Positions 46,801 to 59,094 of a stretch of 64,000 nt of DNA are shown here, piece by piece. Every line of letters starts with the position of its first letter. Within the stretch, counting starts at the first letter, position 1. The position numbers and the translations under genes are program-made. Source of the stretch: Archilochus colubris (Eukaryota > Chordata > Aves > Apodiformes > Trochilidae); contig CM041092.1 in assembly GCA_023079485.1 (NCBI GenBank), forward strand, positions 12,475,127 to 12,539,126. The letters are read 5' to 3'. The notes under the pieces were generated by a model, which saw nothing but the letters and a program-made list of their open reading frames with translations, had not been told where the DNA came from and ran no database searches.

Positions 46801-47001
46801 TCTTAGGGCAACTAGAAATATTTTATGGACACCTCCTTTTTCACGTGACTGTTGGTGCCTTCTCAAGCTACCATTGGGCATTCTGTGAACGGCAGCATGT
46901 GAGATGCTATATTAATTAGTATTACATGTATATATCACAAACTAAATAAATTGCCTTCCATTCTAATGTGCTTTAACAGTCTTACCCAGAGACAGAAGGG
47001 G

Positions 47002-47022
47002 AAAAAAAAAAAAAAAAAAAAA
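47002..47022. repeat. Poly-A tract, 21 bp
   Basis: This is a pure A run preceded by GAAGGGG. No retroposed body is recognisable upstream. Confidence 0.9.
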
Positions 47023-49310
47023 GCCAGATGTGTTATTCTGTGCAACAGATAAAAGATTGAGCCTTAAGAGACAGGGTTATTAAAAACTGCACCCTTCACC
47101 TAGGAATCCAATAGGATTGATTGCACAATCACAGCAACTGTGTGGTTACACTGGGACTATCCATATGTAATATCTGAGGGAAAAACATATCTTTCACACT
47201 TCCTGTCTCCAGTGTCCCAGCTTTAATATACCATTAAAATTTGTCAAGATTCCCCTTCAGCATATTGCATCCCTTGTGAGGGAGTGCTTGCTTTAGATTT
47301 TCTTAAGGTCTTTGTTCTCCAGAAGACAAGATACATTGAAGATGATCATAATTTTATTAAATATTTCCATTTGGGGTTGTTGTTTTTTTTTTTTTTAAAG
47401 GCCATTAATTTGGAAAGATGTCTCCATCCACACCTGATCTTTTCCCTGACTTTTAGAACACTCGCCTTATTCACATTAGGATGGAGTAGCTGAAAGAGAA
47501 TTTCCTCTCTGGACACAGAAATGTTGCCTCTTTCCAAGTTCCATTTTCTCAGTTGTTGAGTGATTATCAATTATGTAACAGTGACATTTTGTAAAGTGTC
47601 ATCTTCTGGGTGGTAGTGAATTGGAAGTAAGAGAATGTCTTCCACAGAGATGAACTTGTCAAGGTTGGTCATTAGCTGGGTTTTGGGGCCATGGGAAATG
47701 CAGAAGTAATGATAACAATATTTTTTACCTTTTTTTTCCCCCCTCTCCTGTAGAAAATGAATCAGAAAGAGATTATGTAAAATCCTTTGAACCCTTTAGT
47801 AAGCTATTCTAGAGCACAGTATAAAACAAATTTGTAATTGTCAACACTCAGGCAACCGATTTTGTTTATATTTCTGAAATGCAGAGTTAACTGTTTGATC
47901 TTGTATGGGAGTACCCCAAGTAGCCAGAAGCCTGAAGCTTTAGTGAAAAGATCAGGTTTCTAAATCCTACCCAGCAGGGAATGCATCAGAGAATCTTAAA
48001 TCCTGGATCTATGACCTGGTCATTGGTCTGTTTACTCTTCACGGACACTGAGGACCAGAGGGAAAGATGTGATCTCTGCCTTTGTTTTCATTCTTTCCTC
48101 AGCCCCTTCCCTCCATAAACTCCTGAAAATTATTTTCAGCTTTTCATTGGCATGAAAAGCCATTTCACATCTCACAAATGTTTGCCACTGAGCCCTATTA
48201 ATGTCAGACAATTTCAGCTAAGGAAAGCAATGCCAGTTTTAGACCTCTGGAACAATTTACAACTGCAATGGTTGGTATTTCTCTGGAAGATATTCTCCAA
48301 GATAACCACAACTCCTTCACTGGTACCAGCAGCAGCAAACTAGACTAATGATGAGTACAATTATTGCAGTGATACCTGGCAGTTTGTGGAAAGCAGAAAA
48401 TCAGATCAGCTGGTCACCCTTTCCTGAGAAGGACTTTGCAGATGTGATAGTCATGATTGAATGAGCAGAATTATTTCCTGCTGTATGAAGCAATTAAATG
48501 GATTTAGCTGAATGTTCAACCATATGATCCTGGTACACACTAAACATCCACTGCACAAACCTGTTGCTGGAATAAATCAGACTTTCAGGAGATAAATCAA
48601 CTCCAGATGATACCCTCAGTTCACAGCACACAAACTATGTCTTACAGTAAGCACTTCTGTTTCTGTTCTGCATATATTCAAATGACCTGACCATAAGAAA
48701 TAACAGTTTTGTGGGGCCAAAATTTAATTATTATTGCAAGAAATGGAGTATGCAATAAGAAAGTGAAAAAAGAGGAAGTCTGATGCCAAAATGAGCCCTG
48801 CATTCACAAAAACTTTTAAAATATTCAAATCTGTTTTGTCATTAAGTAATAAGCAGCTGTTTCTTCTTTGTAGCCAAGGCTGACACTTGACTATTTCTCA
48901 CAAAAATCTCTGTATTCCCATTATTTTATCTGTTGTAATTGTTCACCTATTTGTTTTGTATTCTTCTGGTTCAATACAATATCCTAGCTACCTACAACTC
49001 ATTATACCTGAGAAATCCTTCCCTGTGAAGATTTTACATAAGAAATCTTTAAACAGTACTTTATACATCTAGATAAGGTCTATTCACATTTCTGACACCA
49101 GAGATTGCTCTTCAGTTAGAATCTATTATTGTCATTTTACAAGCCTCTCCCATTCGAGAACTCAGAACACTCGAAAATTAATTCCCCTGCCACAGAAGGA
49201 AGTATTATGGGTTTCCTCCATCTGTGCAAAGAGGGTATCTTCACCATCGCCCTGCTCATCCAATGAGCTCCATTTGAATAGGAGCCTCTGTTAGAGTCAG
49301 AGAGGCACAG

Positions 49311-49475
49311 AAGCAGTGTTTGTTCAGAGGATTACCCAGAAAGCACCTATTCCAGGATCAAGGCCAGTGTCTTTTTCAAAAACTTTCCCATGGTGATATA
49401 TCAAATCAGAGGCAGGATAAGAAACAGAACTAGCATCTCCTGACCCCTGCTGCTGGGCTCTAAATGTAGGAGACT
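49311..49475 (-). repeat. MIR-like SINE, antisense
   Basis: Read on the minus strand, the segment begins near the tRNA-like head. The head end reads 'agcagcaggggtcaggagat', then 'gctagttctgtttctt' (B-box-like region diverged from ggttcgaatcc), then 'cctgcctctgatttga' and 'catgggaaagttt' (core counterpart of ttgggcaagt). It ends around 'gtgcctctctgac' (counterpart of ctctgtgcct). Order and spacing fit a MIR/CORE-SINE head plus core. Pol III promoter boxes are too diverged to function. Confidence 0.55.
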
Positions 49476-49875
49476 ACCTTTCCTCTTCTGCAGCAATTCA
49501 TCACTTCTGCAACATGATGCCTGTGTAAGGCTGGTGTTACATAACAAACTCACATAATAAAGTTAAATTGTCATTGTGTAAGACTTAAAGAAGATTTTCA
49601 TTTTAGGTTCATGTTTAAAAATAATATAAATTACCTTGCCCCGAGTTGTCTCCATTTTCTAATAAATAAGTTTGGCAGCCCTGGTAGAATTGCCGAAGAG
49701 AAATAAAAAATGAATTCCTTAAGCTGATTACATTTCTGGGAAAATATGTGTGCCAGGCAATTAAAGAACTTGAGTGTTCAGTTTATACAACATTGGCTCA
49801 TCTTTATCATCTCTGTCAAAGACATCTACAATTTATATCTTACCACAGGTTACTGAGCTGGTTCGATTCTTTTTT
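49476..49875. other. Unique non-coding DNA
   Basis: No gene or repeat was recognised. The short plus frame starting at 49748 runs into the adjacent A-rich tract and is an artefact of it. Confidence 0.6.
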
Positions 49876-49876
49876 A

Positions 49877-49941
49877 TTAAAAAAAAAAAAAAAAAAGGGA
49901 AAAAAAAAAAAAGAAAAGAAAAGAAAAGAGAAAAAAAAAAA
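49877..49941. repeat. A-rich (GAAAA)n tract
   Basis: Two long A runs are separated by GGG, followed by GAAAA units and another A run. It is a homopurine tract similar to that at 34229-34318. Confidence 0.9.
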
Positions 49942-52900
49942 GGCCACCTCTGAACTTTTACACTCCTGTGTGTTTTAGCTGTGAGTCCTAAATGGAGTCT
50001 ACCATGAATAATTCAAGTTCCTTACTTTCTTATTTTAGCATCAAAATTGTAGTTATACGTGACTAGAGAAAGTCTAGCCAAGAACCTACAGGGCTCTAAG
50101 TCAATCTGAAAATTAGATTAAAGATAGATATTTCTAAGACACCAATTAATGAAAATATTATTATGTAGTTTGTCTAAACAATCTTTTAAATTCTGTTACT
50201 TTATCTAAAACCAAGAGGAAAAAAAAGAAAAAGTCAGTCTTAACCTATAATTAAGTAGATAAAACTATGAAGAGGTCTATAGCCAATTTTGGAATGCTAC
50301 TTATTTGGAAGGGTTCCAATATCAGCAATGGTGAAAGGATATAAAAGGTGATGACTATACTTGTATTACGTTGCAATGATTTTTTTCAAGAACAATATCA
50401 AGAGACAAACAACAGGTTTTTTCCTTATTACATCATTCTCCAGAATGTACCAGTTTAGCAAGTTTAGTCTGAGGAGGAAATGATTCAGATTTCATCACTG
50501 CAGCCTAATTCAGCTTTTGTTACTTGTTTGAAAGAAGAAGAAAAAGCATTCATGCAATTTATAACCACATCAATTGAGTTAAAAGGTGACTAATAAAAGT
50601 TCTCGAACCTGTTGCTATTTATGACTGAAGGAAATTTTGCCTCAGCTTTACTGATGGAAGAATTAATCCCTGCACAATTTGGATTTCATATGAATTTTTA
50701 ACTGAATTATGATGTCCTGCTCCAGCAGAATACAAAAAATATTTTAAGTCATACTTTCTAACCTAAGAAAATTAACAGGATTGTAGGCAATAAATATAAC
50801 CTATCCAGCACCAAAACAAATCTATCTAAGCCTTCCTCAAAGGCTTTTGTTTCACCATGGTAGCTAGCATGAGAAAACTCAATTTTGTTCTGCAGAACCG
50901 TCTGAGGTATAGGCCTATGAGGTATAGGTGCAAAGGAGAAAAATTGCAGAGAAATACATGTGTTGGGCAGTGATTGGTGGGATCTCCACTTCACAGTTTG
51001 ATTTAGAGAAAGTACTTGCCACATCTGCATCAGCCAGGAAACATTCCTACCTCGTTCTTTCCCAACACAAATTGCAGATCACCAGCATCTTAAGTAACAC
51101 AGAAGCTAAATCAAAGTTGAGGCATCTTTCTTCAGCTGCTTAGACATGATGAAATGAGACCTCAACTTCAGTTCCTTTCTTTCTCTCTCCTAGCTGACCC
51201 TAGAGAAATAGGGTCAATAGCCAAGAAAATAATATAAATGTCTTTTGAAATTTATTTTAAAGCACTTTTTCAATCTACCTGCATGGATTTTACCTACTTT
51301 TAGAGTAGAGGTTCGATTTAACTACATAAATAAGGTTATTCTCTATTTTTGCATCACTATGTCAGTCTCCCTGTTTTGCCTTTATAAACTGATGAGAATC
51401 AAGAGAGTTTAGTTCTTGTTCAGCTATGTGCTTGTTCAGCTTTATGACTAAACTACATTTTCCATAAGGTTGGGTAAACAACTACTCAGGTTCATTAACA
51501 CGTGGGGTTTATAAAAAAAACAAAAAACAAAAAACCAGACATACAATGTCAAGAAACTTCTTTCATAATCTACATATTTTTGCAGCTTTACATCATTTGT
51601 CTGGCAGTAGATAGAATTTATCCCATTTATCTATGCTGGACAAACTGTTGGATTTTGTATCTCTCCTTTGTCTTTACATTTAGGTATCCAGTAAAAAAGG
51701 AGGCAAGTTGGTGTGCAAAGGTCCAGGTTAAGATTCTGTCCAGATACAGTTTCCAGTGCACAGAGTTTCATGCTCTTTCAGAACCTTGCATTTTATTGAG
51801 CTTCATAGAAGCTGGTCACAACTTTTCTTCCCAACCTCTCTGGTTTTCACTTAACTTTACATCATGTATTGCCACATTCCTTTTCCCCCTTAATTCAATT
51901 ATAATTTGTATCCCACCCTCTATTGTAATTCTTTGCTTTAGCAGCATCTTTAGCAGATGTATCTGATTTGTTTCTCATTTCCCATCAGTTTCTCCAGATT
52001 AATTATTACTCTTGAAATACTTCTTTTTGTGTGCCTGAAGTATGGCTTCATACTGATTGATGCATCTCCCATCATTCCTGCACTATCCTCCCTTCAAGAT
52101 GTCTACAGATGTCTAAACAAGATAACCTTCTGTGCCCTAGCACACCTATTTAGATTTACCTTGAAGAACCTGAGATTACCTTGACCTCCCTGCACCACAA
52201 GACACTGGAGAGCATCCACAGAAAACTAAGCTCACCTGCTGAAGCACACAGAACTTCTCAAAACTTTCTCTTGTACCTGTGACTACATACACCATGACTA
52301 GAGGTTTCTTCTAAGCCCTTATCAGTAACATTTTACCCAACTAAGAAACACCAAATAGTTTTGAGGTCATTCCATAACCAAGTGTAACTACATGGCTGAT
52401 GATCAGATCTCCCATTCCTTTGTAATTACAGACTCTGATGACCTTCATATCACATACTGGTTCTTCTAACCAGACGAATCCCTTCACTCATCACCTTAAA
52501 GGCACCTAGGATCAGGAAGATAAGCAGTGGAGTGGGCCTACATAGCCATATTTCCTTTTACTGTATCTCAGTCTCAGCCTGTGAAAAAGCTTTAAAGAGC
52601 AACTACATGTATGGCCAGAGAATGGAACCTTGGCTGTGCAGGATGTTGAAGTAGGATCGTGTGGCAAGCCTACCAAAACAATAGCTAAAACATTACAATT
52701 GCTCTTTACAGATGGATCATAAGGATAAGCATCACGGAGGAAGAGGTGTTAATTAGTCAAATGAAAAAGCTGGCACTTGACAACAGGGTGTGAGTTTGTC
52801 ATGAATTAATGTAAGTTGAAGCAAGGTCTCTATCCACCAGGTGCGACAGTCCCTGACAGTCCCTTTGAACAAGGTATGTGGAAAGGACTTTAAAAAAAAA

Positions 52901-53730
52901 AGTGTGATAAATAGAGATGTGCCTATCTCTGAAATAGGAGACTGTATTCAGAGATGAAATAGATATGTCTTCCAGTCCTTCAGAGCCATATTATTTTAAA
53001 GATAAATAAAGGGACCTTCACTATGCATCCTTTACTAAATGCACACCCTCCAGCTTATTGATCACCCAGCCAATATACTAAGTTTTCTGCTCTGTCTTTC
53101 CGGAGCTCTCATAGCCTCTGGCATAGCTACTACTCCTTCCTTTGCACTTGAGTGCATTCAATGGCAAAGAATTTAATTCAGCCACATCCAGGTTTATTAT
53201 ATTTTACTCCCTCTAGCAAACATATTTCAGATGGCCTCATTCTTGTAACTGATCCTCCAATCAGGCACCTCCAATGGAAGAAGCAAGTGTGAGGCAAATG
53301 TTTTCCAACAGGCAAGAAATAAATGTCTAGTGTGTGCAGTCAGAACATTTAAGTACTTAAGAAAAGCATATATTTAAATCTTTTTCTTTTTTGAAGCTGC
53401 AATTTCTGGATCCCACATAAAGATATCTGTGTTTTGTTTTGTTGCATTTTTTAGAGAGAAACAAAGCCTTTCTTCCTTCAAAAGGTCACACCAAGACCAA
53501 GCTTAATAGACCACAGACCATATATCAAAGATTTCAGTATACTTTTGAAGTGGAATTAAATCATATTTCTTAGTTTAACTGTAGCTCATCATAAGAGTTG
53601 AAGTAATCTCAGACATCAGAGATCTGCAGGCTATTGAGCTCTTGTTATTAAATATTTTTTTGCTATTTCAGCTGACTAGTGCCTAAAGGCTGCTTGCACA
53701 GAGTAGTTATAACTTGTTGGGGGAAGAAGG
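49942..53730. other. Unique non-coding DNA
   Basis: No gene is supported. The 154-codon plus frame at 51502-51966 is hydrophobic and begins in an A/AC-rich stretch ('aaaaaaaacaaaaaacaaaa'). It lacks a recognisable domain or a TM layout like a known family and is treated as chance. No confident transposon was seen. Confidence 0.55.
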
Positions 53731-53757
53731 GGCAAACCTTTCTATGATTCTATGAAA
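53731..53757 (+). repeat. Possible CR1 terminal microfragment
   Basis: 'ttctatgattctatga' (about 53740-53755) is the characteristic octamer-repeat terminus of bird CR1 elements. The preceding 30-40 bp do not clearly show the ggttggact-gatgatct block, so this may be a tiny remnant or a chance match. Confidence 0.35.
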
Positions 53758-55995
53758 CGTGGTCTTCTCTCAAGTTACATTAACGAACCCATTGTATATT
53801 ACCTATTAATGGACATCAACTACAGATTGGAAGACACAACTTACAAATCCAAAAATGGCCAGGAGAAAACTCTGGAAAATTTGAATCAAAAGATACAGGT
53901 CTAAGAAAAGTGTGGATATTTTTTCATATTTTGAATATTTATAGTAGTACAGAAAGCACTGTCAGCTTTTTGAATATACAAATCCATTCTTAATAAGTAC
54001 TGCCCCCCAAAACCATAGTAAAACAGGTTAGCACACACACAAAAAATTAATCAGAGCCTTCCTTCAATAAAGAAATAATTACAGTAGTAATATTTGGCTT
54101 TCTAATGTAATTAAAAGCCAATTTAAAGCTGGGTACTTTGATTTCCTTTGTTGCCTTTTCACCTTGCAATCTGAATCTCACATAGTTAATTTAAAATGGA
54201 TAATTAGAGCTTAACTAGTTTGCAATAGTTTTTCCTTTATAGACAAGTGTAAATATAACTTTGAAACTGATAACTGGGTGTAGCAATTGATATATCAGAC
54301 TGGTAAGGAACCCAGTAGAACAAACTGAATATGTTTTCATTCAAACAACGTTTAAATGATGCCCTACTAGAAGCGTTACATAACCAGTCACAAAGTTTTT
54401 GCCTTTAGATCATACTTAAAGTGTCTCATCAAAATTGCATCCTGAAGGAAAGAAAATCATGACTTATTAAATATAAATATATGATGTTAAAAATTGCTTT
54501 TAGTGTGGTTATGTAATATTTATTGTTCTGTGGCTAAGGTCACATAAAGATCACATGTGACAGGTGATGTATTTTTACTACTAGCTTTATGTTAACTGCC
54601 TTTCTACTAAGCTAGTTCAAATGTTCTTGTCTCCTTGTCCTGGAAAGTATTTAAATCACAAAGTTCATAGGAACTGTTATACTCCAAACAATTCAGGAGC
54701 CAAAACAGAAGTGTTTCAGAGGTTACATTTTGTAGGTAGAGAATTTGGGCTCAGGTGGCACAACTACCTGCTTGTTTCACATGACAGACCATTGTGAAAC
54801 TGCTATGTTTACCCAGGTCTAACAGGTCCTGGCACAACTTCCACACTTAGGCTGGGACCACCAAAACTACTATTTCCAAAGCTATATTTACCAACATCAG
54901 AAAGCCACTGCCCAGTCTGGTACAATTGCCAGAACATTGCTTAAGAAAGAGCAGGGCAGCACAGTAGGTCAGGATGGGGTACAACTCCCCTTGCCTGCTC
55001 CTGGCTCCACCTGGCCGACCATGACCTTCTCCTTCGAAGCTGTGACACTCATCACTAGGTGTAATTACCTTAGTTGACACCCAAGAAGAGTGCTACTCAT
55101 TCACAGAGCAGGTAGGACAGAAACACACTGTGAAAGCAAGAGAAACTTCCCACCCCTGCACCACTAATGAGCTTCAGCCCTGACCTAAAACCAGCAGCAA
55201 ATGTTGAACTCCAAATCTCTGCAGGCATGGCTTCTCCTGGGCTGCAAAGGAGAACAAACATTTGTGACTGTGATCTATGATTACTATTTTCTGATCATTG
55301 TAGTAAGAACTGTCTTGGATAACAAAAAAAATACCTGCTTCATTCTCTGCCAGGAATGGTTTCTTGCATCACTAGAGAACAAGTACCAACGTTTACAAAA
55401 GAGAGGATACCTTTGTTCATATCCGACCAAGGGATTTCTGTTTTCAGGGAAGACAAGCTACTGCTTTGATAACGCCTTCGCGTGGTCAGTACAAATGACT
55501 GTGCACCTATATTTGCAAAGTGCTGCCTCTGTTTGATAAATTAAGCACAGTCCAGAGTACTTTCATAGATTCTAAATGAAGAGAGGAACAGATATTCCTT
55601 CCTTCCTTTGAAGTTGTGGCTAACTTCCAAGTTACTTCAAAAGGGAAGAAGTTTGGGTACTTGCTCAGAGTTAACAAAGGTGTAACACTGGAATTTGGCT
55701 TAAGGTATAGGAAAACATTCCCATTAATTAGTGAGATAAGAATAAGCCATGTTCAACCCAAAACCACTCCACTACTTGTGAGAGAAGACAAAGTTAAACT
55801 AACCCCATTGATGTATTTGCTAGGAGTAGAGGAGTTTCATCATCCTACATCAAAGTTTGGGGCTGTAACTCATTGAGGTCAAAGCTTTTTCTACCAAGAT
55901 AGTCTAATGTGGCTTTCTGTGCTCTTTCATAAGTGTTCAAGATACCAGTTATTTATACAAATCAATAGTTTTTGTATTGTACAATATTGCATGCT
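53758..55995. other. Unique non-coding DNA
   Basis: No gene is supported. Frames at 55201-55536 (111 codons) and 55616-55876 (86 codons), both plus, lie in tandem but share no frame continuity or paired splice signals and show no known domain. Confidence 0.55.
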
Positions 55996-56440
55996 GAAAA
56001 CAGTCAAAAATGTAAATGGGCTGTAAGTGTCAATGCAAATTCTCCTATTCTGAGAATGTGCAATATGCAAGCATGGCTTATTTATTAATTTTTGTCATCA
56101 CTGATTGATATCTTGATTAATTGCCAGAAGGCATTGGACCAGGTGTTAACTATGTGCAGATTGGATGCAGTGTTCTGTGAACTTCACGCTGTATTAAAGG
56201 CACAGACATGCCCAGTTGGAGCAATAAGCCTTTGTTTGCTTTGGCAGGGCTTGCAGCTCCCCGGGGCCAATGCCATAAAGAGGTTTCTGTTAGAAGCCGC
56301 AGTGCTCATTGTAGAAAAATTGCCCCTCAAAAAATTAGCATGGTACAATGAAGGATGCATAATGTTACGCAAATGACAGCTGCTTAGCTGAAACAATAGC
56401 TAGGAGATGGCATTTGCCAGGGTGCACATCTCATGTAAAT
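55996..56440. promoter_or_regulatory. Candidate conserved non-coding block
   Basis: This is unique, balanced sequence that stays free of repeats. It carries an ATGCAAAT octamer (about 56033-56040), a second octamer-like 'atatgcaa' at about 56063, ATTGATTA/TTGATTAATT homeodomain-type sites around 56105-56125, and E-box/CAGGTG and CAGCTG sites (56140-56395). Overlapping plus (94 codons) and minus (70 codons) frames cross it without domain signatures. Enhancer function is inference from motif content. Confidence 0.3.
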
Positions 56441-57125
56441 TAACTTACTAACTGTTTCAGGAAAAATAAAAGAAGTGAAGCCTGAACCTGTACGACTACT
56501 TCACGGATCCATCCTGGGGGCACAGAAGAGCTGCAAACTCCCACTGATATCAAAGAAAGCTGAACCGGGCCCTCAGCCTCTGCCCCTCCGATGCTGCCAG
56601 AAGCCAAGCGGGCAAGGGCTGCCAGCAGCAAAGTTTGCCTTGTTGGGACAGAACAAAGCCCTGGAATCTGCTTTACAGGTGGAAAACCAGAGTCATTTCC
56701 CCCAGAGCAGCAAATCAGTAGCTGCTGAGCCAACACCAAAGGGAGACCACCAGAGACCCCATCCCCAGCAGAGAGCAGGGACTACGGTGAGGCCTCTGCT
56801 TCGCCCACCTCCAGGACCCCCAGCTCCCCTACGGCTGCAGTTCTAATCTCTCACCACACTCTCTCAAGAGATGGGTGGAATTTCCCCATGATTTGCAGCC
56901 ACGGGGGAAAGGGCCCAGCAGAGCCAAAATGCTGCGAGGGGGGATCAGAATCAGTGCCTGGGCCTTTGTGTCCTCTGCACAGCAGAAGGGACATTGTCCT
57001 TGTTCAACCGATTAGAAATACTAATCATTGACATAAAAATCTAGCCTTGGAGTGCAGGCTGAACCAGAAAAGGCTATGCAGCACAAAAAAGAAACAACAT
57101 TAAGGGGAAAAAAAGAAAAAATAAA

Positions 57126-57148
57126 AAATAAATAAATAAATAAATAAA
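57126..57148. repeat. (AAAT)n microsatellite
   Basis: There are five to six AAAT units inside a longer A-rich stretch (about 57108-57170). Confidence 0.85.
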
Positions 57149-57642
57149 ACCGAAGAATAAAAAAAAAAGAGTTGCAATCTGCTCTGGGTTCAGTTGCATT
57201 AGGTTTTGCATCTTCAAATCTAGAAATGCCATGGTTTATTCTGAGCAGCTTGGTGGAAAAATAAAATTCACAAGAAAGCATAATACGAAGAAATAGAAAC
57301 AAAGTCATGGGCTCAATTTAACAGTAATGCATAATTTTATTTATTTTTAATAGTATGGGGAGGGAGTGTCACCTAGATGTGTCAACATAAATAACCAAGA
57401 TACATCCCCAGAATCCAGGACCATGAAACAAAGTATGTTAAAAGCCGAGAGTAGAGTAACCAACCATTTGTCATTTCTAAGGGAGGAAAACAATCAATAT
57501 AAGGGAGCTGGACAGGGGAAGGAGGGGAGCATGGAGCACTAGTTTGATTTACATAGGAGTTTCCCTTCACAGTGCAAGGATTAACACAGCCCCTACTGAA
57601 AAGGCGGGAGAGCTCTAAAAGCAAACAAGGTGGTGTTTGGGA

Positions 57643-57671
57643 TTTCTTTTTTTTTTTTTCTTTTTTTTTCT
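57643..57671. repeat. Interrupted poly-T tract
   Basis: Two T runs are separated by a single C and followed by CTTCTCC. Confidence 0.9.
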
Positions 57672-57829
57672 TCTCCTTCAGAGGGGGCCCCATGATATTG
57701 CAACTGTTGCTCATCACATTAGCAGTGTGGGAACAGGAAAAAAGCCATAGCATGAGGGGGTGAGAGGGGAGGAGGGCTCAGGGCATGGGGGTGGGGGGCA
57801 CCAGTTGACAGCGAAGAGAAGCAATTAAA

Positions 57830-58210
57830 ACCTAAAATAAGAGGTGGTTGTGAAACGGTCTCTGCATTAGAACACAGCCAACAAAAATGTTTACTTTGTA
57901 ACAGAGCTACTATGGTCTGAATAATAAATCAAGACCAAGTAATTACTCATCACCTATTTAGGGATGGAAAGAAGCGATGACGCCAGGGAGGGAGGGCTCA
58001 GCTCAGCCGAGCCCCAACCGCCACGTTGGGAATTAACACGGCTGCTACTGCTGGAATTGAGGAATCACATTTGAATAATGGGGATCTGCAGATCTTGCCC
58101 TAAACCTCCAAACTGTATCCAGTTGGGAATAATGGGAAGCCAGTGTGGCTGGGCCAGTGTAATAAAAGCTATTTCAGAGTCCACATCTGGGATTATGGGC
58201 TCCAAGTTCT
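57830..58210. promoter_or_regulatory. Candidate conserved non-coding block
   Basis: This is unique sequence immediately upstream of a CR1 tail. It includes AAGTAATTACT (about 57937-57947), ATGACGCCA (CRE/AP-1-like, about 57977-57985), a CpG-bearing stretch from about 58004 to 58040 ('cagccgag', 'aaccgccacgttggg'), GGGATTAT/AATGGGAAG elements and TTTGAATAATGG. Density of distinct binding-type motifs and retained CpGs sets it apart from its flanks. Function is inferred. Confidence 0.3.
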
Positions 58211-58280
58211 AAGGTGAGGCCTTTAAATGGAGGCCTCCTTATTGGAGGAAAAAATATTTGCCATTCCCACAAAAAATTCA

Positions 58281-58337
58281 GGGTGGGACTTGATGATCTC
58301 AGAGGTCCTTTCCAATCCATCTGATTCTATGATTTTC
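58281..58337 (+). mobile_element. CR1 LINE 3' tail, bird type
   Basis: 'gggtgggacttgatgatctc', 'agaggtcctttccaatccat' and 'ctgattctatgatttt' form the classic avian CR1 3' UTR end with its octamer-like ATTCTATGAT terminus. It is in sense orientation. Only about 57 bp is present, so the copy is extremely 5' truncated. Low divergence makes it the youngest-looking transposon piece in the window and the best single clue to a bird genome. Confidence 0.85.
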
Positions 58338-59094
58338 TGTGGAACCACACCTGAACAGCCCATACTACAGACTACACCTGGCACAATATGAACAGTGAAA
58401 TTCAACTTAAACTACCACAGAAGCTATGATTAAAGCACAAAGCAGATGTCTTAAGTTATTTAGATAAGATGCCCTTGTAAAAATGTTACACTTTGGGGAT
58501 TAAAAGATTTTGCAGCAAACAAAAAAAACCCAAACACAAACCCCTTGAATTGGTTGACACAGTGAAAATCAGTAACAAGCATCAATAAATATAGAGACAA
58601 AGAGCCATGTACTAAGAAAACTCCTTTTGGACAACTTCAGCCATAGGTTGCCATATCAAAAAGCTTAAGGGAACGGATGTAGCTCCATTATTGATTGTAG
58701 TCTGTTAATATGTACTACCCTACAGCCCCGTCTTGTGTTTTCTAAAAGGATTTTGAGTCTAAATTTAAATTTACCAAAGTCTTAACCTGCCTTCCCAAAC
58801 AGTGCTTCATTTTACACACTTCAAACACAAAGAATTTTTGGTTTTGTGTTGTAGACAACTGGTTTTATGCAACTTAGACTATTAATCTAGTCAATGGACA
58901 TTCAGATGTACTTTATGGTAATAAAACTGGATCTACCCTCAAGAGCAGGCTGTAGACCCTTTTCATGACAGAAATATAATACAAGCTTTGGTCATAGGAT
59001 ACCAGGAATATCCAGTACAATGCTTCACAACTAGACAACCATGACATGTAAGCTTGCTCATAGACTTAGTCCAATTTACAAGCTGGCTGTCTTT
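58338..59094. other. Unique AT-rich non-coding DNA
   Basis: No gene or confident repeat is seen. The 3' end of the neighbouring antisense LINE may extend somewhat below 59095, but it is not legible. Confidence 0.5.

Larger units (their letters stand above)
42476..49310. other. Unique non-coding DNA
   Basis: In this 6.8 kb stretch I see no gene and no confident transposon. Local low-complexity features are an A/AG run at 43170-43188, a C-rich stretch near 43205-43236, a TATA-rich semi-palindromic patch at 43802-43843, a 21-bp A run at 47002-47022 and a T run at 47385-47397. Frames of 100-133 codons occur at 42583-42984 (plus) and 46449-46778 (minus); neither resembles a known protein. Confidence 0.6.
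56441..57829. other. Unique non-coding DNA with GC-richer part and simple repeats
   Basis: 56475-56846 is GC-richer and holds a 123-codon plus frame opposed by a 99-codon minus frame. The plus frame is Pro/Gln/Arg-rich with no domain. Simple repeats follow: an A-rich patch with AAAT units at 57110-57170 and a T-rich patch at 57643-57671. Confidence 0.55.

Noticed and set aside
51502..51966. 154-codon hydrophobic frame (+) resembling a membrane protein
   Set aside because: It starts in A/C-rich low-complexity sequence and its hydrophobicity follows from T-rich codons. No known family pattern and no splice context were found.
56475..56846. 123-codon Pro/Gln/Arg-rich frame (+)
   Set aside because: Opposed by a 99-codon minus frame in the same GC-richer patch; the frames reflect low stop density rather than coding.
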